In this document: positions 1 through 8,565 of the stretch, piece after piece | Layout of the letters: each line of letters starts with the position of its first letter | Numbering within the stretch: position 1 is the stretch's first letter | Origin: JABACD01 sp047639675 | GTDB taxonomy: Bacteria > Planctomycetota > UBA1135 > GCA-002686595 | Assembly: GCA_047639675.1 (NCBI GenBank) | Contig: JBLIOI010000011.1 | Location: 1-64,000 of the forward strand | Reading direction: 5' to 3' | DNA length: 64,000 bases | Notes under the pieces: model-generated | The model's input: only the letters and a program-made list of their open reading frames with translations | What the model was told of the DNA's origin: nothing | The model's database searches: none | Program-made: the position numbers and the translations under genes

Positions 1-2495
1 AAGGTCATGTTTTGGTTCACGCCACTCTCGTTCCACCAGACCTTGTCCTTGTCGCCCTTAGGGGCTGACTTTGTTCCAGCCTGTTGGCGGAAAAGGAACC
101 GGTTGCCTTCACGTTCCATCTTGACGAGTGAGCCCGACATGGATGTACCGCCGACATCTTGGAACAGGCGCCAGCGTCCCGTGTGATGGGAACAAGCGAC
201 GACGCCCGGATGGATACCCTCGGTGATCCAAACGCGCGGGACGAAGTAGCCGATCTGCGTATTGACGCGCACCAAGCCGCCGTTTTCGAGGCCGATTTTT
301 TCGGCGTCCTCGGGGTGCACCCACAAGGGGTTCGTGTGAGAGATTTCCTGCAACCACTTAGCGTTAGCCGAGCGGGTATGGATCAAGGTCGGTAGACGGA
401 AGGTCGGTAGCAAGGCGCGATCGCCTGCCTCAAAGTCCATCTTATTCCAGTGCACCTGGCTGCGAATGTAGCCGGGGGTGGCGTGTTCGCCGAAGCCCCA
501 ATCTTCGAGAGTGCTGGAGTAGTACTCGAGCAGCTTGGAAGGAGTTCCCCAACCTGCGCAACGTCCGAGGCCTTCGATATCAACGCCAGCCTCGTCCGCC
601 TCGCGTTTGGCTTCGGCACGGCGCTGGCCCTTGTAGGGCACGTCGAAAGCACCAAACTTGCGCATGTATTCGAGCGGCTTCAGGTTCATCTTCGATGCGG
701 CCTCCGGAAGGCCAGGCACTGAATTATCGAACACATCTGTCCAATACTCGTCCGTGGTCTGCGGCTTGCCCGGGTTCGCTTTGGACTCGAAGTACTTCAA
801 GATCCCGCGCTTGCCATCGGGGTCGATGGCTGCTGTGATCGCGATCCAAAGCTCTGACTCTTCCCAAACTTCACCGGGGTTGTGCCCAAGGGTCGTTTCC
901 GGTGAAGCTCCTTCGAGACGCGCGAACTCACGCAGAACAGGTTGCCTGAATCCAATCCAAGTACCCGCGTGGGTTTCCTGGCTCATCACATCGTGACGTT
1001 CCGGCGCGAGTCCGACAGGGAGGACATAGTCCGCCCACTGCGCCGTCTCTGACCATGTCGGCGTCAAGGCCACGTGGCAACCGATCTTGCTCTCGTCCTC
1101 GAGCATTTCAACCCACGAGCAACCATCCGGGTTAGTCCAAACCGGGTTGTAGACGCGCGTGAAGTAGACGTCGAGCTTGTTCTTCTGGTCGCGCAAGAGG
1201 TGCGGCAGGATGAAACTCATCTCGTAGTGAGCGATGGGCCATTCCTTCGGCCAATGGCGTTCATTCCAACGTTCGATGGGCGGCGGGTTCAGGCTCGGAC
1301 GCGGCACGAACTTGTCCCAACTCGAAGGCTGAATACCGCCTTCGGTACCGACGCTACCTGAAAGCACATGCAAGAGCATCAGCGATCGGGCAACTTGCCA
1401 ACCACCTTCGTGACCAGCTGCTGTGTTGCGCCACAGGTGACTTGTGAACGCGCTGCCCGCTAGAGCGATTTCATCCGCGAGCTTGCCCACGACATCGACG
1501 GGGATCTTGCACTCGTTCGCCACGAATTCGGGCGTGAACTCTTCGTACTGCGCGGCCATCAGTTCAAGGAAACGATCGAAGGTTCCCGAACCGCCCTGGT
1601 CGCGCGCCTCCAAGAACTCGCGCCAGTTGGTCCAACGGCGCACGAATTCACGATCGATGCGGTTCGATTTCAACAACTCACGCGCAACGCCGAGCAACAT
1701 CGCCGACTCCGTTCCCGGCCACGGGCTGATCCAATGATCCGCGTGGGTCGTCGTGTTGGAAAGGCGCGTATCCACCACAGCCACACGCATCCCGCCCTCT
1801 TTGGCGTCCATGATGCGCTGGGCGTGGGGATTGAAGTAATGACCTGTTTCGAGGTGCGCAGACAAGAGCAGCACAAACTTAGCTTTCGAATAGTCCGGCG
1901 AGGGACGATCGCCATGGAACCAAAGCGTGTAGCCAAGGCGCGCGCCAGCGGAACAGACATTCGTGTGACTGTTGTGACCGTCGATACCCCAGGCTTGCAA
2001 CATGCGCAGAACAAAGTGATCCTCGCCGGGACGTCCAACGTGATAGACAACTTCGTCTTGGCGCTCTTCGTCAAAGGCCTTGGCGATGCGCCCACCGATG
2101 TCAGCAACGGCTTCGTCCCAACTAACGGGCTCGAACTTGCCGGAACCGCGCGGACCGACGCGCTTGAGCGGAGTCAAGATTCGATCGCCGTCGCGAATTT
2201 GGTTAATGGTCGCTGGACCCTTCGCGCAGGTGCGTCCACGGCTTCCGGGGTGGACAGGGTTACCCTCGAATTTCTCGATCTGGCCGGTTTCCTTATCGAC
2301 GAATGACAACAATCCACAAGCGCTCTCGCAGTTGAAGCAGATCGTTGGAATGCAGCGGTAGTGCTTTTCGACACGCTTGGGCCATGCGCCGGGGTCGAGT
2401 TCAACCCAATCATCCCACTTGTCCGGTGGCGGGCCTACGGAGAGTTCCCAGGGTGACTTGCGCGGATCGACGTTATGTGTAGCTTCCTTAGACAT
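1..2495 (-). CDS. Molybdopterin-dependent oxidoreductase, catalytic subunit (C-terminus cut by window edge)
   Basis: About 831 residues are visible, reading without a stop to base 1. The ATG at 2495 lies 7 nt after the stop of the ferredoxin/NrfD gene. Near the N-terminus is a Cys set C53-x2-C56-x3-C60-x29-C90, the 4Fe-4S motif of DMSO-reductase-family enzymes. Cys181 in the string HTNVCSAGARLGY is the likely molybdenum ligand (inference). Family members reduce or oxidise small substrates using bis-MGD. With its neighbour it resembles the PsrABC/DmsABC layout, so it probably exchanges electrons with the quinone pool. I see no Tat signal at the start, so the side of the membrane is uncertain. 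The substrate cannot be read from sequence. Confidence 0.9.
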   Translation of the reverse strand, partial: MSKEATHNVDPRKSPWELSVGPPPDKWDDWVELDPGAWPKRVEKHYRCIPTICFNCESACGLLSFVDKETGQIEKFEGNPVHPGSRGRTCAKGPATINQIRDGDRILTPLKRVGPRGSGKFEPVSWDEAVADIGGRIAKAFDEERQDEVVYHVGRPGEDHFVLRMLQAWGIDGHNSHTNVCSAGARLGYTLWFHGDRPSPDYSKAKFVLLLSAHLETGHYFNPHAQRIMDAKEGGMRVAVVDTRLSNTTTHADHWISPWPGTESAMLLGVARELLKSNRIDREFVRRWTNWREFLEARDQGGSGTFDRFLELMAAQYEEFTPEFVANECKIPVDVVGKLADEIALAGSAFTSHLWRNTAAGHEGGWQVARSLMLLHVLSGSVGTEGGIQPSSWDKFVPRPSLNPPPIERWNERHWPKEWPIAHYEMSFILPHLLRDQKNKLDVYFTRVYNPVWTNPDGCSWVEMLEDESKIGCHVALTPTWSETAQWADYVLPVGLAPERHDVMSQETHAGTWIGFRQPVLREFARLEGASPETTLGHNPGEVWEESELWIAITAAIDPDGKRGILKYFESKANPGKPQTTDEYWTDVFDNSVPGLPEAASKMNLKPLEYMRKFGAFDVPYKGQRRAEAKREADEAGVDIEGLGRCAGWGTPSKLLEYYSSTLEDWGFGEHATPGYIRSQVHWNKMDFEAGDRALLPTFRLPTLIHTRSANAKWLQEISHTNPLWVHPEDAEKIGLENGGLVRVNTQIGYFVPRVWITEGIHPGVVACSHHTGRWRLFQDVGGTSMSGSLVKMEREGNRFLFRQQAGTKSAPKGDKDKVWWNESGVNQNMT

Positions 2496-2502
2496 GGCGA
2501 GC

Positions 2503-4053
2503 TCAGCTGATAGGTAGCGCCTGACCGGCACGAATAAAGGCGTCTTCGATAATGCGCAAGCCGGCGAGTGCGAACAAACCAGCCAAAGGCAAAGCGATAG
2601 CTAGCGACAAGAAACCGGGAACCGCGAGGGTCAACAAGACGACGGGGACAACGATGCCCGCCAGGACTCCGCCAAACCAGTGTTGCTTGGCCCAAGGACC
2701 TTTAGTTAGTAGGCGCGATGCTCGCTCGTACTCTTCCTCGCGACCCTTGGGGGAACAGCGGCCTTCCGTCAAGGTGAAGATCATGTGCAGCACTAAGCTG
2801 CCGAAGAACACAGACATCAATCCCTTGGCGAAGCTATCGCTTTCAAACTCGAAGAAGGGATGTGCAAGCGACAAGAATGCGCTACCCGCGAGTGCTGCTT
2901 GGACGATCAAGTGGGCCCACCAATGACGGCGCATCCACAAGACCCGGCCCTTCGCTTGAGCAAAAAGCCAAGCGGTGTAGCAAGCGGTAAAACCGCCGAG
3001 GAAAACCGTCGGCACGACGAAGATCGCGGTAGTCGGTTCATAGCCCAAGAAACTCATCCCTAACCAAACGGCCAAGAGGGTGTGATAGAAGAGGATGACG
3101 AAGGAGCCGCGGGCCAACCACGATTTCCAGTTCGGGCGCAGCAGAATCAAGTAGAAGCGGCTCGGCTTCTTCAAGTCGAGCACCAAGAGCACCAAGCAGA
3201 TCGAGAGCCAAATAAATGACGCCAGCGCCGGGAAGGCGCCGAGGGACTCTCCTTCGCCTGTCGCCATCTGCAAGAGCAGCGCTACGGGAAAGATTCCGCC
3301 TGCTAAGGACTTGGTAAACAGATAGTCCGTGACCTTGCTGCCCCACAATTGCTTGCGCGGGACATCGTAGGTCGTGCGCGCTTGCTCCGCTTCGCCTTGG
3401 GCGCGACGGTCGAAGCTCTCGAATTCCTGCGCGTCCATTTGCGGTCCTGTTTGCGCATTCGACCAGAGGTAGCCGCCGGACTTGTTGCTCAAGGCGGGGT
3501 CAATACCCGCTTCGGCTACTTCGCGGTAGCGCACATTGGGTTTCGTGCCCGCTTCGGGCTTGCGCACACTCAAGTCGAACTCGCGAGTCATGCGCGAAAC
3601 ACGGCTCTCCGGGTCATCAAAGTCGCCGGGGATAATTGCCTCTGTCGGACAGACAACCGCGCAAGCCGGAGCCAAGCCGATCTCGGTACGGTGGGCGCAG
3701 AAGTGACACTTCTCCGCCGTACCCTTCTCTTCGTTGATGTAGAGAGCGTCGTAAGGACACGCGTGCATGCAAGCTTTGCAGCCGATGCAAATGTCCTGGT
3801 CGAGATCGACAATCCCGTTGTCCATCTTGTCTAGGGCCGTGACGGGACAAATCGTCATGCACGGCGCATCGGTGCATTGATTGCAACGCAAGACAGCGAA
3901 ACTGCGACGGACGTCGGGGAACTCCCCTTCCTCCGTGTATTTAACCCAAGTACGGAAGTCCCCGAGGGGTACGTCGTTCTCAGACTTGCAGGCGACGGTG
4001 CAGGCATGACAGCCAATACACCTTGTGTGATCGATGACGAATCCGAGTTGCAA
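2503..4053 (-). CDS. 4Fe-4S ferredoxin subunit fused to NrfD/PsrC-like membrane subunit
   Basis: A 516-residue protein. Residues 1-160 carry four ferredoxin-type Cys clusters (CIGCHACTVAC, CNQCTDAPC, CIGCKACMHAC, CHFC...C), as in DmsB/PsrB. The C-terminal half, from about residue 250, has around eight hydrophobic segments of NrfD/PsrC type. In most known complexes these are two separate subunits, so this is a B-C fusion. It would carry electrons between membrane quinone and the molybdenum subunit encoded next at 2495. The start is TTG at 4053; I see no ATG that fits better. The two genes are only 7 nt apart and almost certainly co-transcribed. Confidence 0.9.
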   Translation of the reverse strand: MQLGFVIDHTRCIGCHACTVACKSENDVPLGDFRTWVKYTEEGEFPDVRRSFAVLRCNQCTDAPCMTICPVTALDKMDNGIVDLDQDICIGCKACMHACPYDALYINEEKGTAEKCHFCAHRTEIGLAPACAVVCPTEAIIPGDFDDPESRVSRMTREFDLSVRKPEAGTKPNVRYREVAEAGIDPALSNKSGGYLWSNAQTGPQMDAQEFESFDRRAQGEAEQARTTYDVPRKQLWGSKVTDYLFTKSLAGGIFPVALLLQMATGEGESLGAFPALASFIWLSICLVLLVLDLKKPSRFYLILLRPNWKSWLARGSFVILFYHTLLAVWLGMSFLGYEPTTAIFVVPTVFLGGFTACYTAWLFAQAKGRVLWMRRHWWAHLIVQAALAGSAFLSLAHPFFEFESDSFAKGLMSVFFGSLVLHMIFTLTEGRCSPKGREEEYERASRLLTKGPWAKQHWFGGVLAGIVVPVVLLTLAVPGFLSLAIALPLAGLFALAGLRIIEDAFIRAGQALPIS

Positions 4054-4164
4054 TGGAGTCTCTTGATCCTAGCTGTAAGAGCGGGAGGAGGCGAGAGAGA
4101 ATCCTCGCTTTCGCTAGGCCTTAGAGCACGCCTTTCTCGGGTTTTTTGCCTCTAGATTCTCAGA

Positions 4165-5322
4165 CTATTGCGCCGCACCGAAAACCGCGAAGCCGCCAGC
4201 GACCAGGCCCAAGACAATCAGACTGAACAGAGTGATTTTGATCCAGGAATAAGGCGCATTGCCCACAACCTTACCGCTTTGTCCGTGGACCAGCACGGTG
4301 AAGACCTTGCCATGTAATTTGTACTGGAGACTCCAGATAGGGAGCAGCACGTGTTTCCAGCGGATCTCTGACAGGAAGTTTTGTACGCGCAAGTTTCGTT
4401 GGGTGTCGCCGGGAACATCCCCCGAACAGCGCTCCTCTTGAATACGCCCGATCTCCTTCTGCGCTTGGACCCAGCCCTCCTCAAGATCGACGCTGTACTC
4501 TTCCGCGTGCCAGCCGGCGAGGTAGGCGGGTTTGTAAGGAACGAGCTCGCTAGTATCGAAGCGGCCCAATTCGCGCACCAAGTCTGCGGGCTGACCAGAG
4601 GAGGCGTGAGTCAGGTGATCGTCGAAGTGGTCGTCGCGCTTCCCCCAGGCTGGACGCCAACGCACCTTGCGCACCTGCCGCGTGCGCACGACCATCTTGC
4701 CATTGACCATGGTGGTGTAGGTCTGCGTCACATAATAGTAGTAGCCCGCATCCGCTGACCAATCGGAGTGGACCTTGGCGTCAAATGTCCAATAGGGCAC
4801 GTAAATACCGACTGCCTGGAACTTTTTGGTCTGCTTTAGCGCGTTCGGGCGGAACCACAGGCCCTTGACCCACTTCTTGAAGTTCTCGGTGACTTCGCCA
4901 TGGCTAATGTCGAGGGGCACCAGCGATTCAGGTCGAATGGAGTTGCGGTTGGCCTCTTGGGCGAGGACGTTCGCGGAGCCGCAATAGACACAGATGTCCG
5001 CGGTCGCCTTCTCGTCGAAGGTCACGCGTGCGCCGCAACTGTTGCAATTAGCCACACGCAACTTGAGGCCCAAGCCGCGCTCGACGTCCGGCGCTTCATC
5101 GAGTTTGCGCTCAACGATGAGACCCTCACCGCGCGGAACTTCGACCTTGTGTCCGCAGAATTCGCAGGAGAGGGCATCCGAGGCCGGGTCCCAAGTCATA
5201 TCTGCGCCACATTCTTCGCAGGCAAACTCAACGTTGGGGCTGGCGCTCACTTCGATCTCAGATTGGATCGTTTCGCCGTCTAGTGCCTCCTGGCCCTCAT
5301 TTTCCGTGATCTCGTCACTCAC
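4165..5322 (-). CDS. Double zinc-ribbon protein with C-terminal membrane anchor (YdjG-like)
   Basis: With the GTG start at 5322 the protein has 385 residues. I prefer this start to TTG at 5337 because AGGAGA sits just upstream. Four CxxC pairs form two zinc ribbons (C35/C38 with C53/C56; C93/C96 with C111/C114). The middle part is rich in Tyr and Trp and is not recognised. A single hydrophobic segment lies at the extreme C-terminus. It is divergent from an SPFH gene 99 nt away. In Bacillus subtilis the ydjGHI operon links a zinc-ribbon protein to an SPFH protein and a PspA homologue. By analogy this may be a membrane-stress component; that role is inference. Confidence 0.75.
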   Translation of the reverse strand: MSDEITENEGQEALDGETIQSEIEVSASPNVEFACEECGADMTWDPASDALSCEFCGHKVEVPRGEGLIVERKLDEAPDVERGLGLKLRVANCNSCGARVTFDEKATADICVYCGSANVLAQEANRNSIRPESLVPLDISHGEVTENFKKWVKGLWFRPNALKQTKKFQAVGIYVPYWTFDAKVHSDWSADAGYYYYVTQTYTTMVNGKMVVRTRQVRKVRWRPAWGKRDDHFDDHLTHASSGQPADLVRELGRFDTSELVPYKPAYLAGWHAEEYSVDLEEGWVQAQKEIGRIQEERCSGDVPGDTQRNLRVQNFLSEIRWKHVLLPIWSLQYKLHGKVFTVLVHGQSGKVVGNAPYSWIKITLFSLIVLGLVAGGFAVFGAAQ

Positions 5323-5421
5323 AGCTCTCCTGGTCAACCTGGCACTTCGATGAATGGAATCCTATTGTGTCGTACGGTTGCGCTGACGCGACTTTTATTC
5401 AACAAGGAAAGAGAGGCTGAC

Positions 5422-6543
5422 ATGGGAATGATGGATTGGTTTAAACGCGGCGTGGGCGAGATGATGGTGGCGCGTCCTGACGATGCCAAATCTCAGGTGG
5501 TGTGGAAGCACCCGGACCCCACGATTCCAATGAAGTCACAGCTGACTGTTGAATCCGACGAGATGGCAGTCTTCTTCCGTGACGGCAAGGTCGCCAAGGT
5601 GATGAACGCGGGGCGCTACACCCTCGACTCATCGAACTTGCCCTTTCTCTCCAATTTGGTCGATAGCTTTACCGGTGGTGACGTGCTGATCACGGAAGTG
5701 TTCTTCGTCACCATGCGCGAGTTCACAGGAATCAAGTTCGGTGGTCGTATCGGTCACGTCGAAGATCCGAAGAGCGGTATCCCTGTCGAAACTCTCGTGC
5801 ATGGCGAATTCTCGTTCCGCGTTAATGATCCTGAGAAGTTGATTGTTGGCTTGGTAGGCATGGGACGCACTCAGTCGCACTTGGTTCGCTCATGGATGAA
5901 AGAGCAGGTCTTAAAAGTCGTTCGCGACAGAACGGCAGAGCTCTTGGTAAAGAAGAAGTGGCCTCTGCTCGATGTGACAAGCGGCGCCTACACCGAAGAG
6001 ATCGAGAGCGATGTGCTCGAAGGGGTAACCAAGCACGTCAACTCTTATGGCATCGAGATCGTTCGCCTGGGCAACTTCTCAGTCGGCATCGATGATGAGG
6101 ACTCAAAGAACCTCAAGCGCCTCTACACCGACGCGGCCTACTTGCGCACGGTTGGCGGAGTCGGCGCTTATCAGCAGTTCGCTGCTGGTAAGGCCATGAT
6201 GGGCGCGGGCGAAGGCATGGCCAAGGGTGGCGGCGGCGAAGGCGGCGGTGGCGCGGGCGGCCTACTTGGAGGCGCGGGTCTCGGAGTCGGTTTTGGTATG
6301 GCGCAGATGCTCGTCGGCGACCACAAGGGCGGAGAAGTCTTAGCCCCGGCGACCGCAGGAATCGTTTGCGGGCACTGCATGGCAAGCGTAGCCGCTGGCG
6401 CCTTCTGCTCCAGCTGCGGAAAAGCCCTGAAGGCGAAGGAAGCACCTGCTGAAACAAGCGCTGGCTTCTGTTCAGGTTGCGGCAGCCCGCTTGGCCCCGG
6501 CTCGACCTTCTGCGGTCAATGCGGAGTAAAACGCCCAGACTGA
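5422..6543 (+). CDS. SPFH-domain protein with C-terminal zinc ribbons (YdjI-like)
   Basis: A 373-residue protein. An upstream in-frame ATG exists at 5350, but the start at 5422 follows AGGAAAGAGAGG and gives the usual family N-terminus (MGMMDWFKRG). Residues 1-250 match the SPFH/YdjI type once called virion-core-protein-like. A Gly-rich linker follows at about 265-300. The C-terminus holds two CxxC...CxxC zinc ribbons (CGHC...CSSC and CSGC...CGQC). Family members assemble on membranes, and YdjI recruits a PspA protein in B. subtilis. No PspA gene is visible next door. Confidence 0.85.
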   Translation: MGMMDWFKRGVGEMMVARPDDAKSQVVWKHPDPTIPMKSQLTVESDEMAVFFRDGKVAKVMNAGRYTLDSSNLPFLSNLVDSFTGGDVLITEVFFVTMREFTGIKFGGRIGHVEDPKSGIPVETLVHGEFSFRVNDPEKLIVGLVGMGRTQSHLVRSWMKEQVLKVVRDRTAELLVKKKWPLLDVTSGAYTEEIESDVLEGVTKHVNSYGIEIVRLGNFSVGIDDEDSKNLKRLYTDAAYLRTVGGVGAYQQFAAGKAMMGAGEGMAKGGGGEGGGGAGGLLGGAGLGVGFGMAQMLVGDHKGGEVLAPATAGIVCGHCMASVAAGAFCSSCGKALKAKEAPAETSAGFCSGCGSPLGPGSTFCGQCGVKRPD

Positions 6544-6569
6544 GTGAGAAGAAGTGTGCCACCGAGAAC

Positions 6570-6609
6570 GTTCGGTTGATCCCCCCAGGGCTAACGCCCT
6601 AGACCGAAC
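6570..6609. repeat. Nested inverted repeat downstream of the SPFH gene
   Basis: GTTCGGT at 6570-6576 pairs with ACCGAAC at 6603-6609. Inside it AGGGC pairs with GCCCT around the loop TAAC. There is no T-run, so this may be a factor-dependent terminator, an RNA-stabilising hairpin or a chance structure. Confidence 0.5.
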
Positions 6610-6763
6610 ATCCCGGTGGACACAGGTCTCATTCTTGGCAATGGTCCCCGGCAGAGGGTGACAATTGCCATGGCGGTGCGATGCTCGCGCTGTTCGCGCC
6701 GATGAATTCATTACGCGAGCCAGCCCTGTGAGTTGCGGTCAATTTGACAATTGGCCGCTTTGT

Positions 6764-7270
6764 TTACACAGCTGCATCCTTCGCGCGAAGCACTCGAATC
6801 GCGTCGCGACCGCGCCGACTCTTCCTGTTGGCTCGCACAACTTTCTTAACCGCTGAAGCTCCAAAGCAATGATAAAAGTGCTTGCAGGGCAAATGTGGCT
6901 GGGCTGAGACCTCGAGCACCACAGAACCTATTTCGAGTTTGAAGCCCGCCGGCAGGTTCGCTTCAGTCAGACCCAGGTCCACCTGCAGGTTGTCGCCACA
7001 CAGGGCGTAGCGCTCGGGATCTTTGGCCAGGGAGGCGATTACGTGAATGTTAATCAGCGTCACCTGATTGTCGATCTCTTGTCGCTCCTCCGTGGCCCAA
7101 CGATCGCCGTGCATTCCAGACTCAGGAGAAAACTCCGCCGTCAAAGCGATCTTACGCGCACCGTGTCCGCCCTCCGGCGGCCGCATCACGAGGCCACAGA
7201 TCCTTCCGTTGTCTTTCGGCGACTTATTGAGCCGCATGTACCAGAGGTCGAACCTTGCGCTTAGAGCCAC
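6764..7270 (-). CDS. MOSC-domain protein
   Basis: A 168-residue protein. The start is GTG at 7270, preceded by GGAGAGAGGA, and lies 18 nt past the stop of the TrpD-like gene. The middle reads as a MOSC beta-barrel, with the strings CGDNLQVDLGL and PHLPCKHFYHCFG; the Cys in the second is the usual sulfur or molybdopterin-handling residue. MOSC proteins transfer or bind sulfur for molybdenum cofactors, or act on N-hydroxylated compounds. The substrate is unknown here. A molybdoenzyme is encoded at the left end of the window, but I see no direct link. Confidence 0.75.
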   Translation of the reverse strand: MALSARFDLWYMRLNKSPKDNGRICGLVMRPPEGGHGARKIALTAEFSPESGMHGDRWATEERQEIDNQVTLINIHVIASLAKDPERYALCGDNLQVDLGLTEANLPAGFKLEIGSVVLEVSAQPHLPCKHFYHCFGASAVKKVVRANRKSRRGRDAIRVLRAKDAAV

Positions 7271-7288
7271 GAGATCCTCTCTCCGAAC

Positions 7289-8356
7289 TTACGCCTGCAG
7301 CTTACGAAGGGCGTTCAAGACTCCGCTCGCGCGCCCCGAATCAAGGGACTCGATAGCAGCGTCAACACCTTCGGCGAGAGTCAGGCAACGACCAGCCACT
7401 TTTAGAATCAAGGCCGCAGAAAGGAGCGAAGCATTGCGCTCAGGGCCCGGTTCACCAGCGAGCACGAGGGCGTTCATCTCGCCAGCAGCTTTTACCAAAG
7501 CGGGATTGTTGCCAGGGCCTTGACCGTCGGGAGCGGGGCTGAAGAGCGGCAACTCGGGCTCTCTGTCCCATCCAAGACCGAAGTCTTCAGGCTCGACGAC
7601 AAGCGCCACCAAATGCTCTCCCTGCAACTCAACACCACGCGTTCGTTTGCGCAAGGATGGCGTGATGCCCCCTTCCACTCCCTGAATCGCACAGGCGCGG
7701 CCATGTCCGAGTTCCTGCATCACTTCCACTGCCAAGCCAAGTACCGGACCGGCTTGGGCACCCACGAGCACCGCAGCGTTAGGAGGACAGATCAACTTCT
7801 CGACAGTAGAGAGCGCGGTGCGCATCACGACCCCTTCACGCACGGGGCGCAAAGTCATCAGCGCGGGCAACATTCCGCTGACCGCCAAGGCCGCAAATCC
7901 AACCTTCTCGACCCAGCTTTCGGCTTCCGAAGGATCCCAAGTCATGCTGGCACCGAGGTGTTCGAGCACATTCGCCGACGTCAATCCGCGCGAAGGCGGC
8001 ACGTTGCGATCCGAGTTGATTAGGACGCGGGCACCGGCACCTGCAGCGATCAACCCCGAAACAACGGTCAAGGGCGGCGCCATGTCAGTGCCCGAAATCG
8101 GCGGGCAAACACATACGAGGCCCTGCATATTTTGGCAAGGGAGGTTCGCGTGAGTACGTGCCGCAGCCGCAAAACCACTCAATTCGTCGACGGTCGTCCC
8201 CTTTGATCGCAGGGCGACGAGGAACGCACCAATGGTCACATCACTTTCCGTTCCGCTTAGAATCGCATCGAAAGCAGCGTAAGATTCTATTCGAGTTAGG
8301 TTACGTACCCTGGGGGTGCCCGGGGTAATAATGCGAAGGAGGTCGCGGAGGTTCAT
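7289..8356 (-). CDS. TrpD-like protein of the glycosyltransferase family 3 / phosphoribosyltransferase fold
   Basis: A 355-residue protein. The N-terminal helical part contains KGTTVDELSGFAAAARTHA, as in anthranilate phosphoribosyltransferase. The following alpha/beta domain aligns with TrpD, but the PRPP-binding GTGGD loop reads SGTDMAPPL. It is therefore more likely a TrpD2/YbiB-type relative than the tryptophan enzyme. No other trp genes are nearby. It is followed 18 nt later by the MOSC gene, so the two are probably co-transcribed. Confidence 0.7.
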   Translation of the reverse strand: MNLRDLLRIITPGTPRVRNLTRIESYAAFDAILSGTESDVTIGAFLVALRSKGTTVDELSGFAAAARTHANLPCQNMQGLVCVCPPISGTDMAPPLTVVSGLIAAGAGARVLINSDRNVPPSRGLTSANVLEHLGASMTWDPSEAESWVEKVGFAALAVSGMLPALMTLRPVREGVVMRTALSTVEKLICPPNAAVLVGAQAGPVLGLAVEVMQELGHGRACAIQGVEGGITPSLRKRTRGVELQGEHLVALVVEPEDFGLGWDREPELPLFSPAPDGQGPGNNPALVKAAGEMNALVLAGEPGPERNASLLSAALILKVAGRCLTLAEGVDAAIESLDSGRASGVLNALRKLQA

Positions 8357-8409
8357 GAAACTCCCTCAATGAGTGATGAGATGCGGAAAAACACGCTGAT
8401 AGCGTAGCA

Positions 8410-8462
8410 AAGGGTCCTGACACACCGGAAGGGAGCATCTCGATTGTCTCGCAAGGACCCTT
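8410..8462. repeat. Long-loop inverted repeat in a divergent intergenic region
   Basis: AAGGGTCCT (8410-8418) is perfectly repeated inverted as AGGACCCTT (8454-8462) across a 35-nt loop. It lies between the divergent starts at 8356 and 8566. A second small palindrome, CTACCAC/GTGGTAG, occupies 8533-8548, about 20 nt before the plus-strand start. Either could be an operator or a 5' leader hairpin. Confidence 0.45.
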
Positions 8463-8565
8463 CGAATCACCCAGAAGGTTACGGATTCGGGGTTGGCTGG
8501 GTATCTTCGTAGTCTCTCCCTCGCCTGCTCAGCTACCACCTGTGGTAGATGTTCCTCCAGTAGCC

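Noticed and set aside
4100..4160. T-run after a weak stem (GGGTTTTTT) as a terminator
   Set aside because: It points along the plus strand, where no gene ends.
8533..8548. Palindrome CTACCAC/GTGGTAG as a defined operator
   Set aside because: Too short and unsupported by a second copy; mentioned only within the intergenic entry.
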